A stretch of 39,255 bases of DNA from Candidatus Daviesbacteria bacterium (GTDB lineage: Bacteria > Patescibacteriota > Microgenomatia > Daviesbacterales > UBA10151): the NCBI GenBank assembly GCA_030648645.1, contig JAUSHL010000006.1:1-39255 (forward strand), in the 5' to 3' direction. Numbering within the stretch: position 1 is the stretch's first letter; every line of letters begins with the position of its first letter. Under the pieces are notes generated by a model that was not told the DNA's origin, did not search any database, and saw only the letters and a list, made by a program, of their open reading frames with translations. A program made the position numbers and the translations under genes. Positions 8,094-15,672 of this stretch are shown here, in pieces.

Positions 8094-8138
8094 TTGCTTT
8101 AAATAATTTTTTCAAGTCTTTACAAATTTTTAGATAAT

Positions 8139-8232
8139 GTTATACCCAAAACACTCTAATTTGTAATCTTTAATCAAAATTTTGGGTTCAAACTATTTAA
8201 TGAGGGTTGCAAACCCGAGTTAAATTAGTTTA
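8139..8232. repeat. 95-bp repeat, copy A
   Basis: Related copies lie at 16453-16561 and, inverted, at 37055-37150. Shared blocks are TATACCCAAAAYACTCTAAT, TTTTGGGTTCAAA and GAGTTAAATTRGTTTA. On the minus strand one end reads TTACAA, 16 bases, TATAAC. On the plus strand the other end gives TTGCAA (8207-8212), 18 bases, then TATTAT (8231-8236) just outside, ahead of the thioredoxin gene. Confidence 0.85.
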
Positions 8233-8236
8233 TTAT
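8207..8236 (+). promoter_or_regulatory. Promoter of the thioredoxin operon, supplied partly by the repeat
   Basis: TTGCAA at 8207-8212 and TATTAT at 8231-8236 are 18 bases apart. The -10 box ends 9 bases before the ATG at 8246, so the transcript would have almost no leader. The -35 lies inside repeat copy A. Read by eye only. Confidence 0.5.
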
Positions 8237-8245
8237 CTTTAGGCT

Positions 8246-8509
8246 ATGAAAAATATAAAATTTTTAGATTTTTGGGCGAGTTGGTGTTCCCCATGTCAGG
8301 CAATGAAACCTGTCATTTCCGAAATTGAAAAAGAATTAAAAGGTCAGGTTGAAGTAATTCAAATCAATGTTGATGAAAATCAGGCAGAAGCTTCTAAATA
8401 TGGAGTAATGGGAATTCCTACTTTTATTGTTTTAAAAGATGGTAAAGAAGTCGGTAGAAAAACAGGAGTGACTCCCAAAATAGATCTTCTCAAAATGATT
8501 AGTGCCTAA
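8246..8509 (+). CDS. trxA: Thioredoxin
   Basis: An 87-aa single thioredoxin domain with the active site WCSPC in FLDFWASWCSPCQAMKPV and the cis-proline loop GIPTFIV. It is shorter than the usual 105 aa because the N-terminal helix and first strand are missing. It would reduce disulfides in the cytoplasm. It opens a run of four same-strand genes, with triosephosphate isomerase 28 bases downstream. Confidence 0.93.
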   Translation: MKNIKFLDFWASWCSPCQAMKPVISEIEKELKGQVEVIQINVDENQAEASKYGVMGIPTFIVLKDGKEVGRKTGVTPKIDLLKMISA

Positions 8510-8537
8510 ATCTTCTGGATATAGTAAACTAAAAAAT

Positions 8538-9212
8538 ATGTGGATTATTGCCAATTGGAAATCAAACAAAAATATCGCCGAGGCTTTGGATTGGGTAGGG
8601 AAAGTCGGACCGGATTTAGAAAGAAAAGAAAATCTAAAAGTAGTGGTTTGTCCAAACTATACTGATATTGAAGAAGTTAAAAAAGCGATTTTAGTAGGTA
8701 ATTATCCGATGTTGGTGGGAGCGCAGGATTTATCGGCTTTTGATAATGGTCCTTATACCGGAGAAGAATCAGCCAGAATTTTAAAGGAACTGGTGGATTT
8801 AGTTATTTTGGGACATTCAGAAAGAAGAGAAAATTGTTCTGAAACTGATCAAATAGTTGAAGAAAAAGTCAAAAGAGCACTAGAGCATGATATTATTCCT
8901 CTGGTTTGTGTTCAAAATAAAGAAACACCTGTGCCGGAAAATGTAAAATTAGTAGCCTTCGAACCAGTTTTTGCCATAGGTACAGGTAATCCTGATAATT
9001 CTGAAGATGCCTCAAAAGTAGCAGAATCCTTCAAAGAAAAATATGGTCCGGCATCTGCCGGATTAGAGGTTTTATATGGAGGTAGTGTTGATAGTCAAAA
9101 TGCCAAAGCATTTTTACAACAGGAAAACATAAGTGGATTATTGATTGGTACCAGTTCTTTGGATCCTCAAGAATTTATAAAAATTGTTGAAGTTGCTTAC
9201 CAATTTATTTAA
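8538..9212 (+). CDS. tpiA: Triosephosphate isomerase
   Basis: A 224-aa TIM barrel that interconverts dihydroxyacetone phosphate and glyceraldehyde 3-phosphate in glycolysis. The start at 8538 (MWIIANWKSNK) is chosen over an in-frame upstream one because family members begin right before the ANWK catalytic lysine motif. The catalytic His is in LGHSERR, the catalytic Glu in AFEPVFAIGTG (also the flexible loop 6 region), and the phosphate-binding LYGGSV is near the end. It is about 25 aa shorter than usual. LCP follows after 3 bases. Confidence 0.95.
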   Translation: MWIIANWKSNKNIAEALDWVGKVGPDLERKENLKVVVCPNYTDIEEVKKAILVGNYPMLVGAQDLSAFDNGPYTGEESARILKELVDLVILGHSERRENCSETDQIVEEKVKRALEHDIIPLVCVQNKETPVPENVKLVAFEPVFAIGTGNPDNSEDASKVAESFKEKYGPASAGLEVLYGGSVDSQNAKAFLQQENISGLLIGTSSLDPQEFIKIVEVAYQFI

Positions 9213-9215
9213 ATT

Positions 9216-10373
9216 ATGCGCGGAATTATCAAAATTGCTTTACTCATATTTGTTTTAATTTGTATCGGTTTATTTATTTTCTGGTGGGAAAGTTCCAGTT
9301 CTTCTTCTGTTTTCAGATTTGTTTTTGGTAAAGATAAATCTTTGATAATGGAAGATAACCGGGTTAATATCCTGCTTTTAGGGATAGCAGGAGCAGGGCA
9401 TGATGGTCCGAATTTAACAGATACAATTATGGTGGCATCTTATAAACCCTCCACAAATCAGGTTGATTTAATATCTTTACCCCGCGATCTTTGGTTAGAT
9501 GAACATAAAACCAAAGTAAATACTTTATATCAATTAGGAATAAATAAAAAAGATGGATTGGGATTTTCTGAAAATGAAATTGGTAAAATTTTAGGGATTA
9601 ATATTCCATATGCAATCAGAGTAGATTTTAGTGGTTTTGTCAAAGCTGTTGATTTATTGGGGGGAATTGATGTGGATGTACAAAATTCTTTTGATGATTA
9701 TTCATATCCTGTTCCCGGAAAAGAAAATGAACTTTGTGATTATCAGGAAAAAGAAATGGATATTGATGAAACAAAAGCCAAGGAATTAAATTTAAATCCC
9801 GGAAAAGTTAAAGCCTTGGTAGATAAAGATGGTAAAATTGCCACAGCTTCTGCCACAAATATTACTTATTCCGATATTCAGGTATTTAAGTTTTTTCTCT
9901 GCCGCTTTGAACATTTAAGTTTTCAAAAAGGTTTGACTCATATGGATGGAGACACTGCTTTAAAGTTTGTCAGATCGAGACATGGGAACAGTAAGGAAGG
10001 CTCTGATTTTGCCAGATCAAAAAGACAACAATTAGTTTTGCAGGCTTTTAAAAATCAGGTTTTGTCAACGCAAACTCTCACTAATCCTCAAAAAATAGTT
10101 GAACTTTTACAAACTTTTGGTAGTAGCATTGAAACAAATATACCGGTTAAACTTTATCCGGAATTTATTAAAATGTTGAAACAACAGAAAAATATTCAGT
10201 CTTTTGTGATTGATAGTGTTGGTAAAAATCCTTTTTTAGTAATTCCACCACCGGGAGAATATGGTGCTTGGGTTTTAATTCCTCCCAACAATGATTTTTC
10301 CCGAATTCAAAAATATGTTGATGATATTTTATCCGGAAATCCGGAAGCAAGTTTATCTGCGACAACACCATGA
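9216..10373 (+). CDS. LytR-CpsA-Psr (LCP) family cell-wall glycopolymer transferase
   Basis: A 385-aa protein with one N-terminal membrane helix (residues 3-25) and an extracellular LCP domain. Signature pieces are NILLLGIAG, TDTIMVASYKP, LISLPRDLW, GGIDVDV and FVRSRHGNSKEGSDFARSKRQQ, the last carrying the conserved Arg residues that bind the polyprenyl pyrophosphate. The family attaches wall polymers to peptidoglycan. The segment near residues 165-215 (Lys/Glu-rich, between the conserved blocks) is longer than in the minimal domain. The stop overlaps the start of holA by 4 bases (ATGA), suggesting coupled translation. Confidence 0.93.
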   Translation: MRGIIKIALLIFVLICIGLFIFWWESSSSSSVFRFVFGKDKSLIMEDNRVNILLLGIAGAGHDGPNLTDTIMVASYKPSTNQVDLISLPRDLWLDEHKTKVNTLYQLGINKKDGLGFSENEIGKILGINIPYAIRVDFSGFVKAVDLLGGIDVDVQNSFDDYSYPVPGKENELCDYQEKEMDIDETKAKELNLNPGKVKALVDKDGKIATASATNITYSDIQVFKFFLCRFEHLSFQKGLTHMDGDTALKFVRSRHGNSKEGSDFARSKRQQLVLQAFKNQVLSTQTLTNPQKIVELLQTFGSSIETNIPVKLYPEFIKMLKQQKNIQSFVIDSVGKNPFLVIPPPGEYGAWVLIPPNNDFSRIQKYVDDILSGNPEASLSATTP

Positions 10374-11038
10374 AAATTATTTTGCTTTTTGGTCCGGGAG
10401 AGGTGAGTAAACGAAATTCTCTTTTAAAATTAAAAAAAGAATTCTCTGGTGCACAAATATCTCTTTTGGATTTAAAACAAGACAGTATTGCTGATTTAGA
10501 GCTTAAAATATTTTCCGGATCATTATTTGAAACTGGTGAAAGATTAGTAGTGGTAGAAAATGTTCCTGATAAAATGGATCTGGAAACCCTTCGACAAGCT
10601 CAGGGCAGGCAATCTGGTCAGGTGACTTTAGTTTTAGTGGCAGGACATCCCGCAGTGACTTCAGTGATATTAAAATCTGCCAAAAAATTGGAGGTCAAAA
10701 TTTATAATTTTGAGGGAGAAAGAGAAATTACTGCTTTCCCTTTTTTGGATAATTTAATTGAAGGTAAAAAACAAGTTTATTTAGAACTGGAAAAATTACT
10801 TTTAGAGTACGGAGTGATGTATGTCTTAACAATGATTTATTATCTCCTGCGGAGAAATATTTTACCTTTGCCAAGTTCTGATTTTATGAGAAAAAAAATT
10901 CAAAAACAAAAAATTGAGTTTAATGAAAAAGATTTTGAAAATTTTTATAGAAAAACTTTAGAGACAGAATATAAAATTAAGGCAGGTTTAATGCCGGAAC
11001 AAGTTGCTCTTACCTGTCTAGTTCGGCAATTTACCTAA
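10370..11038 (+). CDS. holA: DNA polymerase III delta subunit-like protein
   Basis: A 222-aa protein. The opening MKIILLFGPGEVSK, the acidic-hydrophobic FSGSLFETGERLVVVENVP and VTLVLVAGHP resemble the first domain of HolA. The C-terminal LLLEYGVMYVLTMIYYLLRR and FYRKTLETEYKIKAGL resemble its helical collar part. HolA loads the sliding clamp. It is much shorter than the usual 330-340 aa, as in other small-genome relatives. ETLRQAQGRQSG (10588-10614) comes from a CTTCGACAAGCTCAGGGCA repeat kept in frame. Its 3' end overlaps the convergent dockerin-like gene by 21 bases. Confidence 0.78.
   Translation: MKIILLFGPGEVSKRNSLLKLKKEFSGAQISLLDLKQDSIADLELKIFSGSLFETGERLVVVENVPDKMDLETLRQAQGRQSGQVTLVLVAGHPAVTSVILKSAKKLEVKIYNFEGEREITAFPFLDNLIEGKKQVYLELEKLLLEYGVMYVLTMIYYLLRRNILPLPSSDFMRKKIQKQKIEFNEKDFENFYRKTLETEYKIKAGLMPEQVALTCLVRQFT
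10588..10614. repeat. CTTCGACAAGCTCAGGGCA repeat inside holA
   Basis: A short member of the CTTCGAC..CTCAGG repeat group, in frame, encoding LRQAQGRQ. Related sequences lie at 1386-1400, 3549-3599, 4023-4061 and 23836-23868. Confidence 0.7.
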
Positions 11039-11914
11039 AATATCAACGTCCTTTTGGTCAACTATTTCATCTTTATTTAAATCCCCTAGAATATTTTTAC
11101 CTTTTTTCCCAAAATTATTAAACACAATTCCTGCATCCAGAGCATTAACCATTCTATCGTTATTTAAGTCGTATTTGACGGTTGAGGTAGGAGAAGGAGT
11201 ACTTTCCTGAGCAGATAAATCAAGATCTTGCCCCAAAATAATTTGTGGTAATGAATTTTTTGCAAAAGGCAATATTAGATTAATTTTAGAGCTTTTTTCA
11301 CCGGAAAACACAGTTAAAACCGCCTGTGGATTGGAAGAAAGATCGGCTAAACTGGTCAGAGGTAAAATAAAATTTCCGGAAACTTTAGTTATTGTTGTTA
11401 CATCGGAAGATCCGGGGATGCTTAAATTAACAAAAGCTTCTGTCACGGGCTGTGAATTTTCATCAACTACTTGTCCAATCAGCGGGGAATTGGGAGAGCT
11501 GGGAACATCAGTCGAAGTTTTAAAAGATAGAGGTTGATTAGGATAAGAATTAGTTCCGGAAAAGATTTTATAATAATAAGTGGTATTGGGAGATAAATTA
11601 ATTAAAGTTACAAAATGCAATTTGTATGGTTTGGGGGTGCCTGTGTCCCGGTCATCGTTAAAAATTAAATCCAAAGAAGAAGAACTTTGTCCTGCTTTAA
11701 TAAATCCTGGTGATGGTTCATTTGTCTGCCAATAGATTGTGGCAGAATTTCCTGATAAATTTGTCACGGTAATTTTTTGAGGCTCTACAAATTTGGTAGC
11801 TTTTGTTTGAAAAACGGCTAATTCATTTCTAGAAACTAAAAAAACTCCACCCAATAAACCTATCAAAAGTACTCCAAGTCCTAAGAGTGTCGGTATTTTA
11901 AAGCCTGTATTCAT
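11018..11914 (-). CDS. Surface protein with FN3-like and dockerin-like domains
   Basis: A 298-aa protein. One N-terminal membrane segment or signal (residues 9-28). A fibronectin-III/purple-acid-phosphatase-type beta sandwich spans about 45-135 (NLSGNSATIYWQTNEP, NLSPNTTYYYKI). A carboxypeptidase-regulatory-like beta domain spans about 140-220 (GQVVDENSQPVTEAFVNL). A C-terminal pair of EF-hand loops, YDLNNDRMVNALDAGIV and GDLNKDEIVDQKDVDIL, looks like a type I dockerin. It is the last gene of a tight minus-strand operon with PilN, PilO and a 55-aa protein, so it may be displayed on or with the pilus machinery. No cohesin was seen in this window. Confidence 0.78.
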   Translation of the reverse strand: MNTGFKIPTLLGLGVLLIGLLGGVFLVSRNELAVFQTKATKFVEPQKITVTNLSGNSATIYWQTNEPSPGFIKAGQSSSSLDLIFNDDRDTGTPKPYKLHFVTLINLSPNTTYYYKIFSGTNSYPNQPLSFKTSTDVPSSPNSPLIGQVVDENSQPVTEAFVNLSIPGSSDVTTITKVSGNFILPLTSLADLSSNPQAVLTVFSGEKSSKINLILPFAKNSLPQIILGQDLDLSAQESTPSPTSTVKYDLNNDRMVNALDAGIVFNNFGKKGKNILGDLNKDEIVDQKDVDILGKLPN

Positions 11915-11915
11915 C

Positions 11916-12083
11916 TTATTTTAAACCGCTGGTATCAAAATTTGGACTAATCGGTTCCAAAAGCTGTTGAACCTCGGGGGTTGGAGCAATATTTGCTCTC
12001 GATTGAATTATATCTAAAGTTACCCAGATTATAACTGTAATAAAAGTAAAAATTAAAATAAATAAAACTTGTTTTCCAGTCAT
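11916..12083 (-). CDS. 55-aa single-pass membrane protein in the pilus operon
   Basis: The ATG at 12083 follows the PilO stop by one base. The TAA at 11916-11918 is one base before the start of the dockerin-like gene. The protein begins MTGKQVLFILIFTFITVIIW (membrane helix) and continues with a polar tail that includes PTPEVQQLLEPISPNFD. Placement with 1-base gaps on both sides strongly supports a real gene. It may be a small PilP-like or adaptor component, but no family is recognised. Confidence 0.72.
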   Translation of the reverse strand: MTGKQVLFILIFTFITVIIWVTLDIIQSRANIAPTPEVQQLLEPISPNFDTSGLK

Positions 12084-12084
12084 A

Positions 12085-12687
12085 TCATTTTAAATAGTAT
12101 GCGTTACCGGTAATTGATAACACGGTTGGACTATCTGTTTGTTTATTTATAGTAACATTATTTATTTGTAGAAGTCTGGAAGCATTATTTATATTTTGCA
12201 ATACTTGCAGTAAATTTGTAAAAGAGCCTACAGTGTTGTAAGAAAAATCAACTTTATCTAAAGCTAATTTATTAGTTTTTGGCTGATTTGTATCGATTAA
12301 AACCAGTGGTTGAATTTGCAAAGCAGAGACCGAAGCAATGGATTTTGATGAATTATTTAAACTGGCAATAACAAAAGTAACATCTGGCTTAACAGGTACG
12401 GCAAGATTAATCTTAACTTTTACTTCAGGAGGTAAATTATTATAATTTTTTTTGCCTTCAATTAAGTTTTGGGCTTTATTATTTAAACCTTCCAATACTT
12501 GTTGGCTATCAGCAAGGTTTTTTTGTAAATTAAGGATAGTAGAAATAGTTGGACGGATGGCGAAAATGACCAAAATTATAATCATGATCAAGCTAAAAAT
12601 ATAAGGAGCCACTGATTTAACAGTCTTGTTATTTGTAATTGGTTTAATATAAGTAAAATAACGGGAATATTTAACGGTTGTTGCCAT
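12085..12687 (-). CDS. pilO: PilO-like type IV pilus inner-membrane protein
   Basis: A 200-aa protein with one membrane helix (about residues 29-50), a coiled-coil stretch (about 55-80, LQKNLADSQQVLEGLNNKAQNL) and a C-terminal ferredoxin-like beta-alpha-beta part (VDFSYNTVGSFTNLLQVLQNINNASRLLQINNVTI). This is the PilO layout. PilO dimerises with PilN to link the pilus motor to the periplasmic side. It follows PilN with a one-base stop/start overlap. The sequence is divergent, so the assignment rests on topology, the SFTNLLQVLQNI pattern and gene order. Confidence 0.75.
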   Translation of the reverse strand: MATTVKYSRYFTYIKPITNNKTVKSVAPYIFSLIMIIILVIFAIRPTISTILNLQKNLADSQQVLEGLNNKAQNLIEGKKNYNNLPPEVKVKINLAVPVKPDVTFVIASLNNSSKSIASVSALQIQPLVLIDTNQPKTNKLALDKVDFSYNTVGSFTNLLQVLQNINNASRLLQINNVTINKQTDSPTVLSITGNAYYLK

Positions 12688-13313
12688 TAACTGACCTTAC
12701 CTCCATTCTTGTTTAAGTTGCCGGTAATAATAAAAGTAGTTTCTCCTTCAAGAGAGATATTAGTTAAAGATATATTGGCAAACACTGGTTCTGCTTTTAA
12801 AGCTTTGATAAAAGCTGATAATTCAAAATTTGAAGGGGTGATACCGGCAATGGTTAAACCGGGATTGGCTGGAGTTGAGGAATCAATAGAGATATTTGTT
12901 AGACGGATAGTTTTTGGGGTTAAAAGAGCAATTTTAGTAAATACTTGATCAAAATTGGAAGAGTTGTTGTTTGTTTGTTTGATGGTTTGTAATTGAAATT
13001 GGGTTTGACGGATTAAAATTTCATCATTATTTAAACTTTGCACAAAGGGGATAACTTCTTTAATCTTTTCCTGTAAATCACTTAATTCAGAATCCAGTTT
13101 ATATCTATAGACAAAGGCAGAAATGGTAATAAGTTCAACCACAATGACAATAAATTTGCCGGAAGATAATGCCCACTTTAAAAGCCTGATATAAATTTTA
13201 GGCTGTATATTTTTTTGGATCAGTAAATTAATCTTAAAAAAACCAAGGCGTGGGGTTTTTAATAGATCTTTAGCGGATTTTTTAGAATGATTATCTTTGG
13301 CAGGATTATCCAT
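12687..13313 (-). CDS. pilN: PilN-like type IV pilus inner-membrane protein
   Basis: A 208-aa protein. The cytoplasmic tail contains FFKINLL, a form of the PilN INLLP motif that binds PilM. One membrane helix spans about residues 52-70 (FIVIVVELITISAFVYRY). A coiled coil (LDSELSDLQEKIKEV) and a PilN-type C-terminal domain (KIALLTPKTIRLTNISID, FIKALKAEPVFANISLTNI) follow. It heads the PilN-PilO-55aa-dockerin operon. No pilM lies immediately upstream; an ABC-F gene is there instead, 33 bases away. Confidence 0.8.
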   Translation of the reverse strand: MDNPAKDNHSKKSAKDLLKTPRLGFFKINLLIQKNIQPKIYIRLLKWALSSGKFIVIVVELITISAFVYRYKLDSELSDLQEKIKEVIPFVQSLNNDEILIRQTQFQLQTIKQTNNNSSNFDQVFTKIALLTPKTIRLTNISIDSSTPANPGLTIAGITPSNFELSAFIKALKAEPVFANISLTNISLEGETTFIITGNLNKNGGKVS

Positions 13314-13346
13314 TGTTTATAGTGTAATACAAGTGGGGAAGAAGTA

Positions 13347-14837
13347 CTAGTTTAATTTACCCGCTTTTAATTCATAACTCTTTGAGATACCAATTTCTTC
13401 TAGGAAATATCGGTCATGAGAAATTACTAAAATTGCCCCTTGGTAATTTTTTAAGGCTTCTTCGATTTCTTCCCGAGTTTCTACTTCTAAATGATTAGTT
13501 GGTTCATCCAAAATAAGAATATGATTTTTTCCAATAAGTAATTTAATAAATTCCAGTTTGGCAATTTGCCCTCTTGAAAGTTGAGAAATAGGTTTTCTCA
13601 GATCACTCGGATTTAAATGCAAATTCATAGCATACTTGAAACAATCTGTTTCCGAAGTTCCAGTTAGGATTAATTCTTCAATTCCTGTTTTGTTTATATC
13701 AAGTTGAGACGTTTCTTGAGAAAAATATCCAATTTTTACATTATTTCCTATCTCGATATTTCCTTTATCTGGTTGTAATTTTTTAGCCAAAATATTTAAT
13801 AAAGTTGTTTTACCTGAACCATTAGTACCTGAAAGCCAAATATGTTGGTTGCCAGAGATTGAAAAAGAAATGTCTTGCAGAACAACTTTGTCATTATAAT
13901 TTTTGCTGATATTTTTGCATCCCAAAATAAATTTATCAGAATGAACTTGCCCTTCAAACCCAAAAGGGAAACTAATTCTTTCTTTTGGTTTTTCAAGCTT
14001 TTCTAAATGTCCAAGTCTTGATTCTACAGCTTTAGCCTGACGATCAATTTTTATCGATCTTTGACTAAAAAAATTAGCAGCAAATTTATCATTATCTCTT
14101 GTTGGTTTAGTGTCTTTAGACAATCTTCTGGCTCTTTCTTTTTTATCACTAATTAATTTTTCTAATCTTGCTACTTCCTCAGTATTTTCTTTGTACTTTT
14201 CTAACTGGGATTTTTCTTCTGCTAATTTTTGTTCTCTGTAAAAAGAATAATTACCGCCATATTTCTTAATTTTCCCATCTTTCAGTTCAATGATTCTATC
14301 GACTGTGTTATCTAATAAGGCTCGGTCGTGGGAAACTAATAAAATATTTCCCTTAAAATCTTTGATAAATTTTTCTAACCAAATTAAACCATGCATATCT
14401 AAATTATTAGTTGGTTCATCGAGTAATAAGGTGGTGGAATTTGTTAAGAGTAGAGAGGCCAGATGGAGTTTAGTTTTTTGCCCACCACTAAGGCTATTGG
14501 CAGGTTGATTTTTATCAATTTTAGATAAACCAAGAGATTGCAAGGCTATCTCAATTTTATAATTGTCACTGGGATTTACTAATTTTGAGGTTAGAAAATC
14601 GCGAACAGTTAGTTCTTTAAAATCTGGATATTGAGGTAAATAATGAATAACTTCATCACCTTTTTGAATATTTCCTTTATCAGATAATAATTCACCAGAC
14701 AGTATCTTTAGGATTGTTGTTTTGCCGGAACCATTATTCCCAATTAGACCAACCACCTCATTATCAAGGCTGAAATTTATATCATCTAATAATTGTTTAT
14801 CCCCGAAGGATTTTGATGTCCCAGTAACAGTTATCAT
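13347..14837 (-). CDS. ABC-F family ATPase
   Basis: A 496-aa protein with two ABC domains and no membrane segment. Domain 1: Walker A GNNGSGKTT, signature LSGGQKTKLHLA, Walker B LLLDEPTNNLD. Between the domains is the charged linker (about residues 200-290, KSQLEKYKENTEEVARLEKLI). Domain 2: GTNGSGKTT, LSRGQIAKLEFI, ILILDEPTNHLE. ABC-F proteins act at the ribosomal E site in translation or antibiotic protection. The frame is open 112 codons further upstream, but family members start just before the first ABC domain, so MITVTGTSKSFG at 14837 is chosen. The open upstream part is made of repeats. Confidence 0.92.
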   Translation of the reverse strand: MITVTGTSKSFGDKQLLDDINFSLDNEVVGLIGNNGSGKTTILKILSGELLSDKGNIQKGDEVIHYLPQYPDFKELTVRDFLTSKLVNPSDNYKIEIALQSLGLSKIDKNQPANSLSGGQKTKLHLASLLLTNSTTLLLDEPTNNLDMHGLIWLEKFIKDFKGNILLVSHDRALLDNTVDRIIELKDGKIKKYGGNYSFYREQKLAEEKSQLEKYKENTEEVARLEKLISDKKERARRLSKDTKPTRDNDKFAANFFSQRSIKIDRQAKAVESRLGHLEKLEKPKERISFPFGFEGQVHSDKFILGCKNISKNYNDKVVLQDISFSISGNQHIWLSGTNGSGKTTLLNILAKKLQPDKGNIEIGNNVKIGYFSQETSQLDINKTGIEELILTGTSETDCFKYAMNLHLNPSDLRKPISQLSRGQIAKLEFIKLLIGKNHILILDEPTNHLEVETREEIEEALKNYQGAILVISHDRYFLEEIGISKSYELKAGKLN

Positions 14838-14889
14838 GCTTTTAAGAATACCACTTTCAAGGCTACAATTCGAATAGGGAAGAAGTATT

Positions 14890-15045
14890 AGTTCACAATT
14901 TAGTGTACGATCGTCCAATGAATTGGTATGAGATAAGGTAACAACTGAAATAAATATCACACCCTTGGGGTGTGATATGAATTTGGTGTGATATGAATTT
15001 GCATTAATATTTGAGTTGCCAAACCGGGTTTGGAAAGCTAAAAAA
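14890..15045. repeat. Composite repeat region 1 (with REP palindrome)
   Basis: Order: TTTAGTGTACGATCGTCCAA, TGAATTGGTATGA, a REP palindrome (14954-14978) with a half copy GGTGTGATAT after it, ATTAATATTTGAGTTGCC and the palindrome CCAAACCGGGTTTGG followed by AAAGCTA. The same order recurs at 15425-15615 without the REP, and the first block again at 16575-16618. Confidence 0.75.
14954..14978. repeat. REP palindrome copy 1
   Basis: Arms ATATCACACCC and GGGTGTGATAT around a TTG loop. Other copies: 19796-19818, 29559-29583, 30279-30303, 31290-31314, 33373-33397 and 34043-34067. Confidence 0.9.
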
Positions 15046-15066
15046 GTTTGGATTTTAAAAATGATG

Positions 15067-15072
15067 TATAAT
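15067..15072 (+). promoter_or_regulatory. -10 box of the HicB-like gene
   Basis: TATAAT lies 6 bases before the ATG at 15079, which fits a leaderless transcript and supports that start. The -35 is unclear. Confidence 0.5.
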
Positions 15073-15078
15073 GACTTC

Positions 15079-15324
15079 ATGAAACAAAAGATATTGCAAT
15101 ATGATGCTGTTTTAGAAAAAGAAGAAGATGGAGGGTACTCAGTTTGGGTGCCCGATTTACCTGGTTGTGCCACTCAAGGAAATAATCTGGAACAAGCTAT
15201 CGAAAATGCTAAAGAGGCAATTGAACTATATTTAGAAGATGCGGATCAAGAACAGATAGAACAGGGTAGTACTCATAAGGATCGTTTTTTTATTCCTGTT
15301 GAAGTATTTACCCCAATCCTCTAA
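15079..15324 (+). CDS. HicB-like antitoxin domain protein
   Basis: An 81-aa protein of the HicB fold: YDAVLEKEEDGGYSVWVPDLPGCATQGNNLEQAIENAKEAIELYLED, which is the typical partial RNase H-like domain. The frame extends upstream to 15016 but only through repeat sequence, and TATAAT at 15067 sets the start at 15079. No HicA toxin gene is next to it and there is no C-terminal DNA-binding domain, so it is either a solitary HicB-like protein or the remnant of a HicAB pair. Confidence 0.85.
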   Translation: MKQKILQYDAVLEKEEDGGYSVWVPDLPGCATQGNNLEQAIENAKEAIELYLEDADQEQIEQGSTHKDRFFIPVEVFTPIL

Positions 15325-15672
15325 CATAGAGGTACATTGCTAAATGGAATATTAAAACCCATTAATTTACCCTTGGAAGAATTTAAGAAGTTGTTAAAAT
15401 AAACATCAACCAATATCAGTCACATTTTAGTGTACGACCTGCCCGCCATCGCTACCTGCCCGAAATGCTTCGCATATCGAAGCAGGCGGGCGCTCAGGTG
15501 TTAGCAGGCGGGTTGTCCAAGGAATTGATATGACAAGAGTTCTTAAGTACACTTCAATAATTCAAATAATTGAAGTATTAATATTCAAGTTACCAAACCG
15601 GGTTTGGAAAGCTAGTCTTTGGAATTTATGGTGTAATACAAGTAGAGAATAACTGCTAGTTAAAATTAATTA
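15325..15672. repeat. Composite repeat region 2 with nested GC-rich element
   Basis: No gene in 348 bases. TTTAGTGTACGA (15428-15439) is followed by a GC-rich palindromic block up to about 15512 that contains CCTGCCCGCC, GAAATGCTTCGCATATCGAAG, GGCGGGCGCTCAGG and GCAGGCGGG. Then TTGTCCAAGGAATTGATATGA resumes the repeat. After that come ATTAATATTCAAGTTACC, the palindrome CCAAACCGGGTTTGG, and GTGTAATACAAGT near 15630, which also occurs near 13324. The related copies at 14901 and 16582 lack the GC-rich block. Confidence 0.75.

Noticed and set aside
3839-8100. Integron cassette array with attC sites
   Set aside because: Spacers are similar, but no integrase gene is present and the palindromes do not have the paired R and L boxes of attC sites.
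15079-15324. Complete HicAB toxin-antitoxin operon
   Set aside because: No HicA-like frame (short, with a G-S-H motif) exists on either side of the HicB-like gene.
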